This document shows positions 24,275 through 33,205 of a stretch of DNA of 37,258 nucleotides, in pieces (position 1 is the first letter of the stretch; every line of letters starts with the position of its first letter). Source of the DNA: an uncultured Gammaproteobacteria bacterium (lineage in GTDB: Bacteria; Pseudomonadota; Gammaproteobacteria; SZUA-229). Made by a program: the position numbers and the translations under genes. Location: assembly GCA_937998645.1 (NCBI GenBank), contig CALLCZ010000058.1, positions 1 to 37,258 on the forward strand. Reading direction: 5' to 3'. Below the pieces are notes generated by a model. The model was not told where the DNA came from, did no database searches, and saw only the letters and a list, made by a program, of their open reading frames with translations.

Positions 24275-25564
24275 ATGCATGCACGATCCTGTTCGGGCTG
24301 TCTGCATGTGTTCAGGCCGATATTAATCATTGTTCTGTTTATGCTGTTTTCGGCAGCTGCGCTGGCATCTGCAAAAGACGATTACAACGATGGTGTCGAG
24401 TTCTTCAAGAAAGGGGACTATCACTTGGCCATTGCCAGCTTCAAATCGGCAGAGAAGAAAGGCATGGTATCAGCGGCTCTCTATTACAATCTTGGCAGCG
24501 CCTATTTCAAGACAGAACAATATGACGCTTCTAAAAAATATTTCACCCGCGTCAAACAGTATCCGGATCAGCGCGCCCTGGCTGAGTTCAACCTGGGCAT
24601 GATAGCGATGGAGCAGAACAATAATGAGGATGCGCTGGCCCATTTTAAATATGCGGAAGCGAACAGCAAGGATAAAAAGATTGTCGATGCATCAAAACAG
24701 ACCATTGCCGATCTGACGGGTACACCCAAACGTTGGAGTGCTTTTGTTCTGGGCAATATCGGCTATGACGACAATATCAGTGTTACGCCGGATAACCTGG
24801 CATTGGGAGTCGATGATACCTTCTATAACATATATGCATCGGCAGATTTTGTTATCCACGGCAAGAAACAGAGCGGGTGGCTGCTGGATGCCGCATTTTT
24901 CACGGTGGACTATAGCGATGAAGATGATTTCGATCAGGATTTCTACACCTTCGGGCTAAGAAACGAACATCAATTCTCCAGCTGGAATACAATAACACAG
25001 CTCAAATACGGCAATAGCACTTTCGGTGGAGATGATCTTCAGAGTTTTTATAAGCTGGATGTTCTGGGTGCAAGGCCATTGCCCGGAAATGCAAAAATCA
25101 TCCTGCAATACAGGTTTGATGACTTTACCAGTAAAAATCCCATTTATGATTATCTCGAGGGCTGGCGCCAGCGGGCTCAAATCAGGTATTCCCGCAATAC
25201 AACAAACAGCAACCAGCAAATCTATTATGAGGGCGAGCTGAATAACCGTGGTGAACTGGTAGCAGAGTCATACAGCTATGAATACTCACCAACCCGTCAT
25301 ACGCTCGGCGGCAAGTACACGCATAAATTCAGTGGCAACTGGTACTTGACTGGTGATCTGGCGTACCGTGTCAGCGATTTTCCAGCATCAGACACGCTTG
25401 ACCGCGATGATAACCGGTGGACGTTGAAAGTTTTGCTCGATTACCGTATTGACCCCACCCTGGCATTGAAAAGCAATGTTACATATATTCAAAATGACTC
25501 AACTGTCGATATATATACTTACGACAAAACAGTCATTACTCTGGGTGTGAGTAAATTGTTCTGA
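24275..25564 (+). CDS. Outer-membrane protein with TPRs and C-terminal beta-barrel
   Basis: From ATG 24275 the product is 429 residues; ATG 24245 would add ten residues, and neither has a good ribosome site. After a signal peptide (about residues 1-33, ending ALASA) come three or four TPR-like repeats, including YNDGVEFFKKGDYHLAIASF and ALYYNLGSAYFKTEQYDASK. From about residue 155 (GNIGYDDNISVTPDN) amphipathic beta strands fill the rest, and the chain ends in LGVSKLF, with the terminal Phe of outer-membrane barrels. TPR plus barrel is also the layout of Slam/DUF560 secretion proteins, though this barrel is shorter and the similarity is not certain. The small exported protein upstream is a candidate partner. 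Confidence 0.85.
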   Translation: MHARSCSGCLHVFRPILIIVLFMLFSAAALASAKDDYNDGVEFFKKGDYHLAIASFKSAEKKGMVSAALYYNLGSAYFKTEQYDASKKYFTRVKQYPDQRALAEFNLGMIAMEQNNNEDALAHFKYAEANSKDKKIVDASKQTIADLTGTPKRWSAFVLGNIGYDDNISVTPDNLALGVDDTFYNIYASADFVIHGKKQSGWLLDAAFFTVDYSDEDDFDQDFYTFGLRNEHQFSSWNTITQLKYGNSTFGGDDLQSFYKLDVLGARPLPGNAKIILQYRFDDFTSKNPIYDYLEGWRQRAQIRYSRNTTNSNQQIYYEGELNNRGELVAESYSYEYSPTRHTLGGKYTHKFSGNWYLTGDLAYRVSDFPASDTLDRDDNRWTLKVLLDYRIDPTLALKSNVTYIQNDSTVDIYTYDKTVITLGVSKLF

Positions 25565-25697
25565 AGTATCCTGCCGAAGTAAGGCGAGCGATGGATTTGT
25601 TGAATATTTATTTCATCTAAACCATTTCTTTTTTCCGTTTTCTCGTTGTTTATACTAACCTTGATAGATTTTACGAAGCAAAATAAAGGTTGACGAT

Positions 25698-27467
25698 ATG
25701 GGCTGGGAAGGCTGGTATTCTATTGCTGTTACCACCCTGTGTTTCGCCACTCTGGCACTGACACGCTATTCACCTGACATTGTCATGGTCGGTGGACTTA
25801 CACTGCTGCTGCTGGCTGGCGTTCTCTCACCTGAGCAGGCGCTGTCGGGTCTCGCAAACGAGGGTATGGTGACTGTAGGCGTGCTCTACGTTGTTGTTGC
25901 CGGCTTGCGTGACACAGGCGGTATCGGTTGGATCGTCCACTCGGTACTGGGTCGTCCACGATCGCTTCAACATGCACAGGTTCGGCTGATGGTCCCGGTG
26001 GCCGCGATGAGCGCGTTTTTAAACAATACGCCTGTGGTGGCAATGTTCATCCCCGCCATCAGTGACTGGGCCAAACGTAACAGTTTGGCTGTTTCGAAGC
26101 TGATGATTCCGCTGAGTTATGCCAGTATAGCCGGAGGCACATGTACTCTTATCGGCAGCAGCACCAACCTTGTCGTTAACGGTCTGTTGATCAAGGAAAC
26201 CGGTTCTGATGGTCTGACTATGCTGGAGCTCGCCTGGGTCGGTGTCCCGGTGATATTGATTGTCTTTATTTTTATCTTACTGAGCAGTAAATGGCTGCTG
26301 CCTGAACGGGAACCTGCTATCAGTCTTTATGACGATGCTCGCGAATACACCGTAGAAATGCTGGTAGAAAAAGGCAGTGTACTCAGCGGCAAATCTATCG
26401 AAGAAGCCGGACTGCGCCAGTTACCGGGTTTGTTCCTGATAGAAATCGATCGCCAGGGACAGATCATGCCCGCGGTATCTTCTTATGAAGTGCTACGTGA
26501 CGGTGACCGGCTGGTGTTTGCAGGTGTGATCGAATCGGTGGTTGATCTACAGAAAACACTGGGCCTGACACCGGCGTCGAACCAGATTTACAAGCTGGGC
26601 TCTTCACGCCAGGACCGGGTGCTGGTTGAGGCGGTGGTTTCTGACAGTTGTCCGCTTGCAGGTAAAAGTGTCTGTGAAGGGCAATTTCGGAATTTCTATA
26701 ACGCAGTCATCATCGCTGTTGCCCGCAACGGCAAGCGTATTCAGCAGAAAATCGGTGATATTGTTCTCCGTCCTGGAGATACGCTGCTGCTGGAATCACA
26801 TCATTCCTTCGCGGTGCAGCAGCGTAATTCACGCGACTTTTTTCTGGTCAGTGAGATTGAAGGTACTAATCCACCACAATATCATAAAGCTATGCTGGCT
26901 ATGTCGATACTGGCACTGATGATACTTTCGGTAGCAACCGGCTGGCTGAGCATGCTAAAAGCATCAATGCTGGCAGCCGGCTTGATGATTCTTACACGCT
27001 GTACATCAGGTCGTGGGGCCAGGCGCAGCGTTAATTGGCAGATTCTAATTGTCATTGCCGCATCCTTTGGTCTTGGCAGTGCGCTGCATAGCACAGGTGC
27101 TGCAGAAAATATTGCGATTGCGCTGATTCAATTTTCCGGCGGCAGCACAGAAATTTCACTGGCATTAATGTTTGCAGTCACCGCACTACTGTCTGCAGTG
27201 GCAACCAATAATGCTGCGGCAGTTATCATGTTTCCGATCGCACTGACAACAGCAAACAACCTAGGTGTGAGCTTTATGCCATTTGTGATTACGCTGATGG
27301 TTGCTGCGTCCACCAGTTTTGCGACCCCGATCGGCTATCAAACAAATCTAATGGTATACGGTATCGGAGGATATCGTTTTTCTGACTACCTGCGCATAGG
27401 CGTACCACTGACGCTATTAGTGGGCCTGACGATTCTTCTAGTTGTTCCACTGGTCTGGCATTTCTGA
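25698..27467 (+). CDS. SLC13-type ion transporter with two TrkA-C domains
   Basis: The 589-residue protein has a bundle of hydrophobic helices at the N-terminus (1-205), two soluble RCK-C/TrkA-C domains in the centre (about 212-295 and 305-385) and a second helical bundle (about 395-589). The SLC13/DASS motif NNTPVVAMFIPAI and the following IGSSTNLVVNG are clear, and the second half has ATNNAAAVIMFPIA and TPIGYQTNLMVYG. Family members move sulfate, dicarboxylates or arsenite with sodium; the substrate here is unknown. TrkA-C domains usually bind small ligands and gate activity. AAAGG lies about 9 bases before the ATG. It appears monocistronic. Confidence 0.92.
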   Translation: MGWEGWYSIAVTTLCFATLALTRYSPDIVMVGGLTLLLLAGVLSPEQALSGLANEGMVTVGVLYVVVAGLRDTGGIGWIVHSVLGRPRSLQHAQVRLMVPVAAMSAFLNNTPVVAMFIPAISDWAKRNSLAVSKLMIPLSYASIAGGTCTLIGSSTNLVVNGLLIKETGSDGLTMLELAWVGVPVILIVFIFILLSSKWLLPEREPAISLYDDAREYTVEMLVEKGSVLSGKSIEEAGLRQLPGLFLIEIDRQGQIMPAVSSYEVLRDGDRLVFAGVIESVVDLQKTLGLTPASNQIYKLGSSRQDRVLVEAVVSDSCPLAGKSVCEGQFRNFYNAVIIAVARNGKRIQQKIGDIVLRPGDTLLLESHHSFAVQQRNSRDFFLVSEIEGTNPPQYHKAMLAMSILALMILSVATGWLSMLKASMLAAGLMILTRCTSGRGARRSVNWQILIVIAASFGLGSALHSTGAAENIAIALIQFSGGSTEISLALMFAVTALLSAVATNNAAAVIMFPIALTTANNLGVSFMPFVITLMVAASTSFATPIGYQTNLMVYGIGGYRFSDYLRIGVPLTLLVGLTILLVVPLVWHF

Positions 27468-27807
27468 ACGCTGCTATCAAATAATGGGACAGATAAAATT
27501 TCAAAAAATCTATCCAGTTTTACCGAATTTTTAAAGCCAGGAAGTTCAACCGATACAAACAAAACGTGGAATATTATGGCTCGCATGTGCCGCCTGAAAC
27601 AGATATGCCTTATACGCTGATTTTTGAGCTATAAACACTGTGCAGGCCAGATAAATAAAGTGTCCCAGAAACGCATAATACTTTTCACAAAAGCACAGGT
27701 AGATCCGCTCCGGGCCATGCTCGATTACGTTCAGGCCGTGCTTGAATTGTCATATAACCGTCATGTGGATTCGTTATCCTCGAGCGGGTAACTTTGGAGA
27801 TAACAGA
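27468..27807. other. 340-bp intergenic stretch
   Basis: No gene or RNA is recognisable on either strand. Short frames lack ribosome sites and coding-like composition. It presumably holds the promoter of the MFS transporter gene, but I see no clear -35/-10 pair. Confidence 0.5.
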
Positions 27808-29124
27808 ATGACAAGCAGTAAAAACAGCCATGGTATGTTGGTGATACTCGGGGCATTGTTAATTCAACTGTCACTGGGTGCGATTTACGCATGGTCCGTA
27901 TTCGCAAAACCATTGCAGGCATCAGGCTGGTCGACTGCCGACACGCAGTGGCCGTTCACTGTCGGGCTGGTGACATTCGCACTGGTGATGCTCTATGCGG
28001 GGCGTATGCTTTACACGTTCGGGCCTCGCAAGTTGACAGTTGCCGGCGGCATTATGCTCGGCGCTGGTTATCTACTGGCTGGAGTCACTGGTGGAGAGAG
28101 TTTCTGGCCGACCTTGATCGGCGTTGGATTGCTTGGTGGGGCAGGCATCGGGCTTGGTTACGTCGTCCCTATTGCCGTTGGTATGCAATGGTTTCCTGAC
28201 AAGAAAGGCCTGATCACAGGTGTTGCGGTTGCGGGTTTTGGCCTGGGTGCAATGATCTGGGTGAAACTCGCCGGCACATGGGGGGGCTTGATTGCGGATC
28301 ACGGCATCGGCAGCACATTCATGATTTACGGTGCGATTTTCATGGTTCTAGTCATGCTGGGCAGCCTGTGGATGTCATTCCCACCGAATTTTGTAGCACC
28401 GAAGCCGGATCAAAAAGGCGGCAAGTTCGATTTTCGCAGCAGTGAGATGATAAGGACCGTGCACTACTGGTCCATCTTTTCCACTTTCGCCATCGGTGCT
28501 ACTGCAGGCTTGATGTGCATCGGCCTGATGAAACAGTTTCCGAGCCAGGCCCTTGTTGCCAGTGGTATGCCGGAATCATCGGCCGATGCGGCCGCGGGTA
28601 CCGCGATGGTGATTTTTGCAATCTTCAATGCCATCGGACGGATCGGCTGGGGCAAGATCAGCGACTCTATTGGTCACGCGGTCAACTGCGATCACCATGG
28701 GCGGAAAACATCGTTGATCATGATGGCCGCCAGTCAGGGCGTGTTCGTTATCGTGTTTCCCTATATGGCAGGCATTGAATATTCGCTCTACCTGTTCGCC
28801 GCCCTGATCGGTTTCAACTTTGGCGGTAACTTTGCGTTGTTTCCGGCCATTACTTCAGATACTTTCGGCCACAAATTTTTCGGTCAGAATTATGGTTATG
28901 TATTTCTGGGCTACGGAGTAGGGGGGAGCATCGGCCCCATGCTCGGTGGTTATCTTGGCGACATGAACAACTTCATGCTTGCCTTCATCATCACGGGGGT
29001 GATGAACCTTGTTGCGGCTGTCATTATCTCCACTGCAAAAATACCCTCTAAAGTTCAGGGCAAAGACAGTGTGGTAGAAGCACCTGCAGTGGTGGCGATA
29101 GCAGACCTGTCTGAGGCGAATTAA
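27808..29124 (+). CDS. MFS transporter, oxalate/formate antiporter (OFA) type
   Basis: The 438-residue protein has about twelve membrane helices and OFA-like sequence: LLIQLSLGAIYAWSVFAKPL in helix 1, GGAGIGLGYVVPIAVGMQWF in helix 4-5, PDKKGLITGVAVAGFGLGA, and GRIGWGKISDSIGH at the mid-loop. A SANIGYGE-like counterpart is not evident. The family exchanges carboxylates such as oxalate/formate or moves other monocarboxylates; the substrate is not fixed by sequence. The ATG at 27808 has GGAGA 8 bases ahead, so an upstream in-frame Met is not used. No oxalate-metabolism gene adjoins. Confidence 0.9.
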   Translation: MTSSKNSHGMLVILGALLIQLSLGAIYAWSVFAKPLQASGWSTADTQWPFTVGLVTFALVMLYAGRMLYTFGPRKLTVAGGIMLGAGYLLAGVTGGESFWPTLIGVGLLGGAGIGLGYVVPIAVGMQWFPDKKGLITGVAVAGFGLGAMIWVKLAGTWGGLIADHGIGSTFMIYGAIFMVLVMLGSLWMSFPPNFVAPKPDQKGGKFDFRSSEMIRTVHYWSIFSTFAIGATAGLMCIGLMKQFPSQALVASGMPESSADAAAGTAMVIFAIFNAIGRIGWGKISDSIGHAVNCDHHGRKTSLIMMAASQGVFVIVFPYMAGIEYSLYLFAALIGFNFGGNFALFPAITSDTFGHKFFGQNYGYVFLGYGVGGSIGPMLGGYLGDMNNFMLAFIITGVMNLVAAVIISTAKIPSKVQGKDSVVEAPAVVAIADLSEAN

Positions 29125-29248
29125 AAGGATGTAGAACAGCAGGGAGCAGACCACGCTTGGCAGGAATAAATAAAACAGGGGAAGAGAGTAATTAACTCTA
29201 ATTACTGGTAGCAATGACTCCCTGACCCGGTTTATTCTTGTTCGAGCC

Positions 29249-29737
29249 ATGATAAAAGCCATTCTGTTAATAGCCCCTGTTTTACTGGCAGCTTGTTCGA
29301 GTTCACCACCCCGTAATATTGATGACAGCTGTGAGATATTCAGAGAAAAGGATGACTGGTACGATGATGCTAAAGACAGTTTCGAGCGTTGGGGTGTACC
29401 GATTCATGTGCAGCTTGCCATCATTCATCAGGAGTCGCGATTCAAGTATGATGCCAGAACAGAAATGGAATATTTTTTATGGATCATTCCAACAGGGCGT
29501 AAATCATCGGCTTATGGTTACGCACAGGTAAAGGATGAAACCTGGGACTGGTATATACAATCAACTCACAACCGGGGTGCGGACCGCGATGACTTTGATG
29601 ATGCAGTCGATTTTATCGGCTGGTACGGAAAACGGAGTTATGACACGCTGGACATCTCCAAATGGGATGCATATAACCAGTACCTCGCTTACCATGAAGG
29701 TCACGGCGGCTACAAACGTAAAACCTATAATCAATAG
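29249..29737 (+). CDS. SLT-domain lipoprotein, cut short by in-frame TAG
   Basis: The 162-residue product has a lipoprotein signal (lipobox LAAC, Cys16), so it is membrane anchored. The lytic-transglycosylase-like fold shows catalytic Glu in AIIHQESRFKYD, SAYGYAQVKDETWDW, and the late YLAYHEGHGGYKR. SLT enzymes cut the MurNAc-GlcNAc bond of peptidoglycan. The TAG at 29735-29737 ends the frame early: the same frame continues for 35 more codons to TGA 29843-29845, and that tail reads like a family tail. The catalytic core is before the stop, so a shortened but working enzyme is possible. No strong ribosome site is visible before the ATG. Confidence 0.75.
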   Translation: MIKAILLIAPVLLAACSSSPPRNIDDSCEIFREKDDWYDDAKDSFERWGVPIHVQLAIIHQESRFKYDARTEMEYFLWIIPTGRKSSAYGYAQVKDETWDWYIQSTHNRGADRDDFDDAVDFIGWYGKRSYDTLDISKWDAYNQYLAYHEGHGGYKRKTYNQ

Positions 29738-29845
29738 CCCTGGCTGATAAAGGTAGCCAAAAAAGTGGATAAGCGTGCGAAAACCTATCATGCGCAACTA
29801 TCACGTTGTGAAGATGAACTGAATTCAGGCTGGTGGTTCTGGTGA
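29738..29845 (+). other. In-frame continuation after the TAG of the SLT lipoprotein
   Basis: The 35 codons after the TAG, in the same frame, spell PWLIKVAKKVDKRAKTYHAQ and continue to a tail ending GWWFW before TGA. A basic helix and a Trp-rich end are credible for this protein family. Only one substitution (for instance AAG to TAG) is needed to join both parts. It may be a recent nonsense mutation, a base error or a read-through point. Confidence 0.6.
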
Positions 29846-29923
29846 TTGAAAATAATAAGGCGTAAAAGATTTAACGGGGTAGATAAGTCCACCCCGGTAC
29901 CTTAATTATCAACCAAGGATATA

Positions 29924-30754
29924 GTGGCGAATATGAACTGCATTCACTTTAACCGGATACCCCTGGTCTTGCTGCTGCTGTCAAGCCTGTTATACATGGC
30001 TCCCGTGCAGTCAGCGGTTCCGGGCTCTGGCGGCTTGAAGACGATTAGCGGCAATATCTGGTACCGCGAGCGCATGATGCTGCCAGCCGGTGCCGAAATT
30101 GATGTGATTCTCGAAGATGTCAGCCGGATGGATGTTGCCGCGACAGTTATTGCGCAAACATCTTTAAAACCTGAAGGCACATCACCACCCTATGCCTATT
30201 CACTGCAGTACGATCCCGCAAAGATCCAGCCAAACATGCGATATGGCATGCGTGTACGCATAGAGGCGAATGGCCAGCTGATGTTCATCAATACAGAACA
30301 CATACCGGCTTTTGCCCATGATTCGGGCGAGCCGGTCGATGTTATGGTTTCGCGTGTCGGGTTAGAGCAAGGCGGCAAGAGTTCGCACCCGCCCAAACCG
30401 GATGCAAGTCTGATCAATACGTACTGGAATCCGGTTGAGTTACAGGGGCGGCCAGTAACGATTGGCGCCGGCCAGCGTGAACTGCACATGGTGCTTACCG
30501 GCAGGAACAACAGGGTTCGTGGTTTCTCCGGTTGCAACCGGTTCTTAGGGCATTATGCAGTCAGCAATGATCAACTGTATTTCAATCAACTGGCATCAAC
30601 CCCAATGATGTGCTTCGAAGCGATGGAACAGGAACAGCAGTTCCTCGAAACACTTGGCAGCGCCTCGCGTTTTGAGATCAAGGGAGATGTGCTGATGCTA
30701 TATGCTGCTGACGGGCGTTCAATTCTGCGTTTTGAAGCGGTGTACCTGTATTAA
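29924..30754 (+). CDS. Exported YbaY-META (HslJ-like) fusion protein
   Basis: The 276-residue protein has a signal peptide ending near VQSA (about residue 31). The first domain (about 38-146) is YbaY/YscW-like: ISGNIWYRERMMLPAGAEID, DVSRMDVAATVIAQT, then YALQYDP-like and RYGMRVRIE segments. The second (about 163-270) is a META/HslJ domain: INTYWNPVELQG, RGFSGCNRFLGHY, QLYFNQLASTPMMC. HslJ-type domains are linked to envelope stress and novobiocin tolerance, and YbaY-type domains to lipoprotein chaperone-like roles. The GTG at 29924 has AAGGA close by; the ATG at 29933 is also possible. There is no clear lipobox. Confidence 0.88.
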   Translation: MANMNCIHFNRIPLVLLLLSSLLYMAPVQSAVPGSGGLKTISGNIWYRERMMLPAGAEIDVILEDVSRMDVAATVIAQTSLKPEGTSPPYAYSLQYDPAKIQPNMRYGMRVRIEANGQLMFINTEHIPAFAHDSGEPVDVMVSRVGLEQGGKSSHPPKPDASLINTYWNPVELQGRPVTIGAGQRELHMVLTGRNNRVRGFSGCNRFLGHYAVSNDQLYFNQLASTPMMCFEAMEQEQQFLETLGSASRFEIKGDVLMLYAADGRSILRFEAVYLY

Positions 30755-30869
30755 GCTAAGAATCAAACAGTTTCACGCTCGTAACGTAAAATTTGTTGAT
30801 ACTCCTGAATTGTGAAAAAGAAGATACAGGTGCATAAAGATTGACTGTTTAAGTAAATACACCAGCCTG

Positions 30870-31952
30870 ATGTTTTATGCGGCCATCACAGGCTTGTGGA
30901 TGGCCGTGTTCGCAAGCCCGGCTACACTTGCGCAAACTGCTGAGCAAATCGATGCTGTTGTGCTTGATGAAATGGCCAGGCAGAACATCGTGGGCATGGC
31001 TGTGGGAATTGTTAAAAATGGAAACATTTACTACGCCAGCGGTTATGGCCATGCTGATCTTGAACGCAAGGTGCCTGTCACAACGAATACGATTTTCCGC
31101 TGGAGCTCGGTTTCAAAAACCCTCACCGCTGCTGCCGCATTGAAGCTGGCAGAAGAAAATCCGGATTTCAGTCTAAACGATAAAGTAACGCAACATGTGA
31201 GCTACTGGCCTGAACATGGCAACAAGGGAAGCATACGCATCAGGCATCTGCTGTCGAACCGTTCCGGGATAATTCATTACACGCAGAGAAAAAACTGTTA
31301 CCAGAACCATTCACCCCGCTACACCCGAAGTAAACATAGCAGCAAGTACTACAACGCAAGACAGGCTGTGGAGGTTTTCAGGAATCAGAAGCTCTGTTTC
31401 GATCCTGGCACCGGCTACAAGTACTCTACTTTTGGATACAGCCTGCTGGGTTCTGCTATCGAAGGCGGTTCAGGTACGAGTTATGCGAACTGGGTCAGAG
31501 ACAGGATCAAGAGACCACTTGGCATGTCTTCCTTGCAACAGGCCATCGGTACGCGCAAGGGATTCGATCAGGAAGGCCATATTCTGAAGACTGTTTTCGC
31601 CGGCAATTCAGCATGGAAACTGCCGGGAGGCGGTTGGGAATCCAGCATTCTAGACCTGGCCAAATTCGCTAACGCTCTAGTTCAAGGAAGGCTGCTCAAC
31701 GATACAGGCCGACTGTGGACGACCGTGGCTGGAAACATTACCTATGGCTATGGTATCAATCACGCGTTTGATAACAGCAAGGTCTGGCATCGAGGCAGGA
31801 ATGATAATAGCCAGTCGCTGCTGTACCTGTATCCCGGGTCAGCCGATAGGCTGGGCATTGTTCTGATGAGCAACAGCGTCCACAGCAATCCCATGCGTAT
31901 CGCTCATCATCTGGCCGATCTTTTCATTCACAGGCCCCGTACACGTTACTGA
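30870..31952 (+). CDS. Exported serine hydrolase, beta-lactamase/PBP (class C-like) family
   Basis: The 360-residue protein has a signal peptide (cut near LAQT at 22). The three motifs of the serine beta-lactamase/DD-peptidase fold are present: S80-V-S-K83, Y185-S-T187 in KYSTFGYSLLG, and H307-R-G309. YSxxGYxLLG and HxG are typical of class C-like esterases and EstB-type hydrolases. Such proteins act as esterases, D-aminopeptidases or lactamases, so real beta-lactam resistance should not be assumed. An unusual basic insertion (residues 140-160, rich in His, Arg, Lys, Tyr) lies between the first two motifs. No clear ribosome site is seen. Confidence 0.88.
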   Translation: MFYAAITGLWMAVFASPATLAQTAEQIDAVVLDEMARQNIVGMAVGIVKNGNIYYASGYGHADLERKVPVTTNTIFRWSSVSKTLTAAAALKLAEENPDFSLNDKVTQHVSYWPEHGNKGSIRIRHLLSNRSGIIHYTQRKNCYQNHSPRYTRSKHSSKYYNARQAVEVFRNQKLCFDPGTGYKYSTFGYSLLGSAIEGGSGTSYANWVRDRIKRPLGMSSLQQAIGTRKGFDQEGHILKTVFAGNSAWKLPGGGWESSILDLAKFANALVQGRLLNDTGRLWTTVAGNITYGYGINHAFDNSKVWHRGRNDNSQSLLYLYPGSADRLGIVLMSNSVHSNPMRIAHHLADLFIHRPRTRY

Positions 31953-32194
31953 CTTCAGTCCGCTGTTGCATTCCTGTAACAGCTTGAGAGCCATGCTGTA
32001 ACTTCTTGTAATCTAACTGGCTATCGATGATTCTGCGTCCGCCTTCCTGCAATATGCGGGCTTGATCGCGCATGATTATCAAAGGGCCTATATTACTTAT
32101 TCCTTATTATCAAGAACATATAACCGGTTTGCGCTATTATGGGTTAAGTAACTGTAAAAAGTACTACACTGAATTTCCACTTTAGGCGCCTCAA

Positions 32195-33205
32195 ATGAAC
32201 CCACCTGCACCAGGCATGACAGTCAAAGAAACTTCGAAAATAGAGAATGTAAACAGAGATAAACTGGATCCGGTACGTGATCACATCGCGTCATGCGTGA
32301 TTGGCCAGCAGCGGCTGGTGGATGGTATGCTGGTCTGCCTGCTCAGCGACGGTCACCTGCTGGTGGAAGGCTTGCCCGGACTGGCCAAGACCACCGCGGT
32401 CAAGGCGCTGTCCGAAGCTATTGAAGGTGATTTCCACCGCGTGCAGTTCACGCCGGATCTGCTGCCCTCCGACCTGGTGGGTACGGATATTTACCGGCAT
32501 GAAAAAGGCGCTTTCGAGTTTCGCCCCGGTCCGCTTTTTCACAATATCCTGCTAGCCGACGAGATCAACAGGGCTCCGGCCAAGGTCCAGTCCGCATTGC
32601 TCGAAGCCATGGCTGAGCGCCAGGTAACAGTGGGCCAGACCAGCTATCCGCTGCCGGAGGTGTTCATGGTGCTGGGTACCCAGAACCCCATCGAGCAGGA
32701 GGGCACCTACCACCTGCCCGAGGCCCAGCTGGACAGGTTCCTGATGCAGGTGAGGGCGGAGCACCCAAGCCACGAAGAAGAACTGCAGATTCTTGAGCTG
32801 GACAACAACCGTCAGAAAGTCTCTCAACAGCCACCTGATACCTTGCTTTCCCAGGCCGATTTGCGTGCAATGCGCGCCGCGGCCGCCGAGCTCTACCTGG
32901 ATCCAAAGCTGCACCGCTACATTGTTGACCTGGTGCAGGCCACCCGCAATCCCGGCGCCTACAGCGATGAGCTGGCACGCTGGATACGCTACGGTGCGTC
33001 ACCACGTGCTTCCATTTCCCTGGCACGTTGTGCCCGGTCCCTGGCCTGGATGCGTGGTGACACCTATGTGTCACCGGAACATATACAGCAGGTTGCTCCG
33101 GAAATCCTGCGTCACCGCCTGCTGCTGACCTTTGAAGCCGAAGCTGAAGGCATCTCCACCGATGATTTCATACAACGTCTTCTGGAGCTGGTCGCTATTC
33201 CATGA
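32195..33205 (+). CDS. MoxR-family AAA+ ATPase
   Basis: The 336-residue protein has Walker A GLPGLAKT (59-66), Walker B ILLADEIN (118-125), the sensor region LGTQNPIEQEGTYHLPEAQ and the arginine-finger/sensor area later (SPRASISLARCARSLAW). MoxR ATPases serve as chaperones that insert metal cofactors or activate VWA-domain partners. The stop overlaps the next ATG by 4 bases, and DUF58 and VWA genes follow, which is the usual setting. It is the first gene of the operon, 242 bp after the hydrolase gene. The ribosome site before the ATG at 32195 is weak; the ATG at 32216 is an alternative start. Confidence 0.97.
   Translation: MNPPAPGMTVKETSKIENVNRDKLDPVRDHIASCVIGQQRLVDGMLVCLLSDGHLLVEGLPGLAKTTAVKALSEAIEGDFHRVQFTPDLLPSDLVGTDIYRHEKGAFEFRPGPLFHNILLADEINRAPAKVQSALLEAMAERQVTVGQTSYPLPEVFMVLGTQNPIEQEGTYHLPEAQLDRFLMQVRAEHPSHEEELQILELDNNRQKVSQQPPDTLLSQADLRAMRAAAAELYLDPKLHRYIVDLVQATRNPGAYSDELARWIRYGASPRASISLARCARSLAWMRGDTYVSPEHIQQVAPEILRHRLLLTFEAEAEGISTDDFIQRLLELVAIP

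Noticed and set aside
30870..31952. Reading the serine hydrolase as a resistance beta-lactamase
   Set aside because: The S-x-x-K, Y-S-T and H-x-G motifs are shared with esterases and peptidases; nothing shows lactam hydrolysis.
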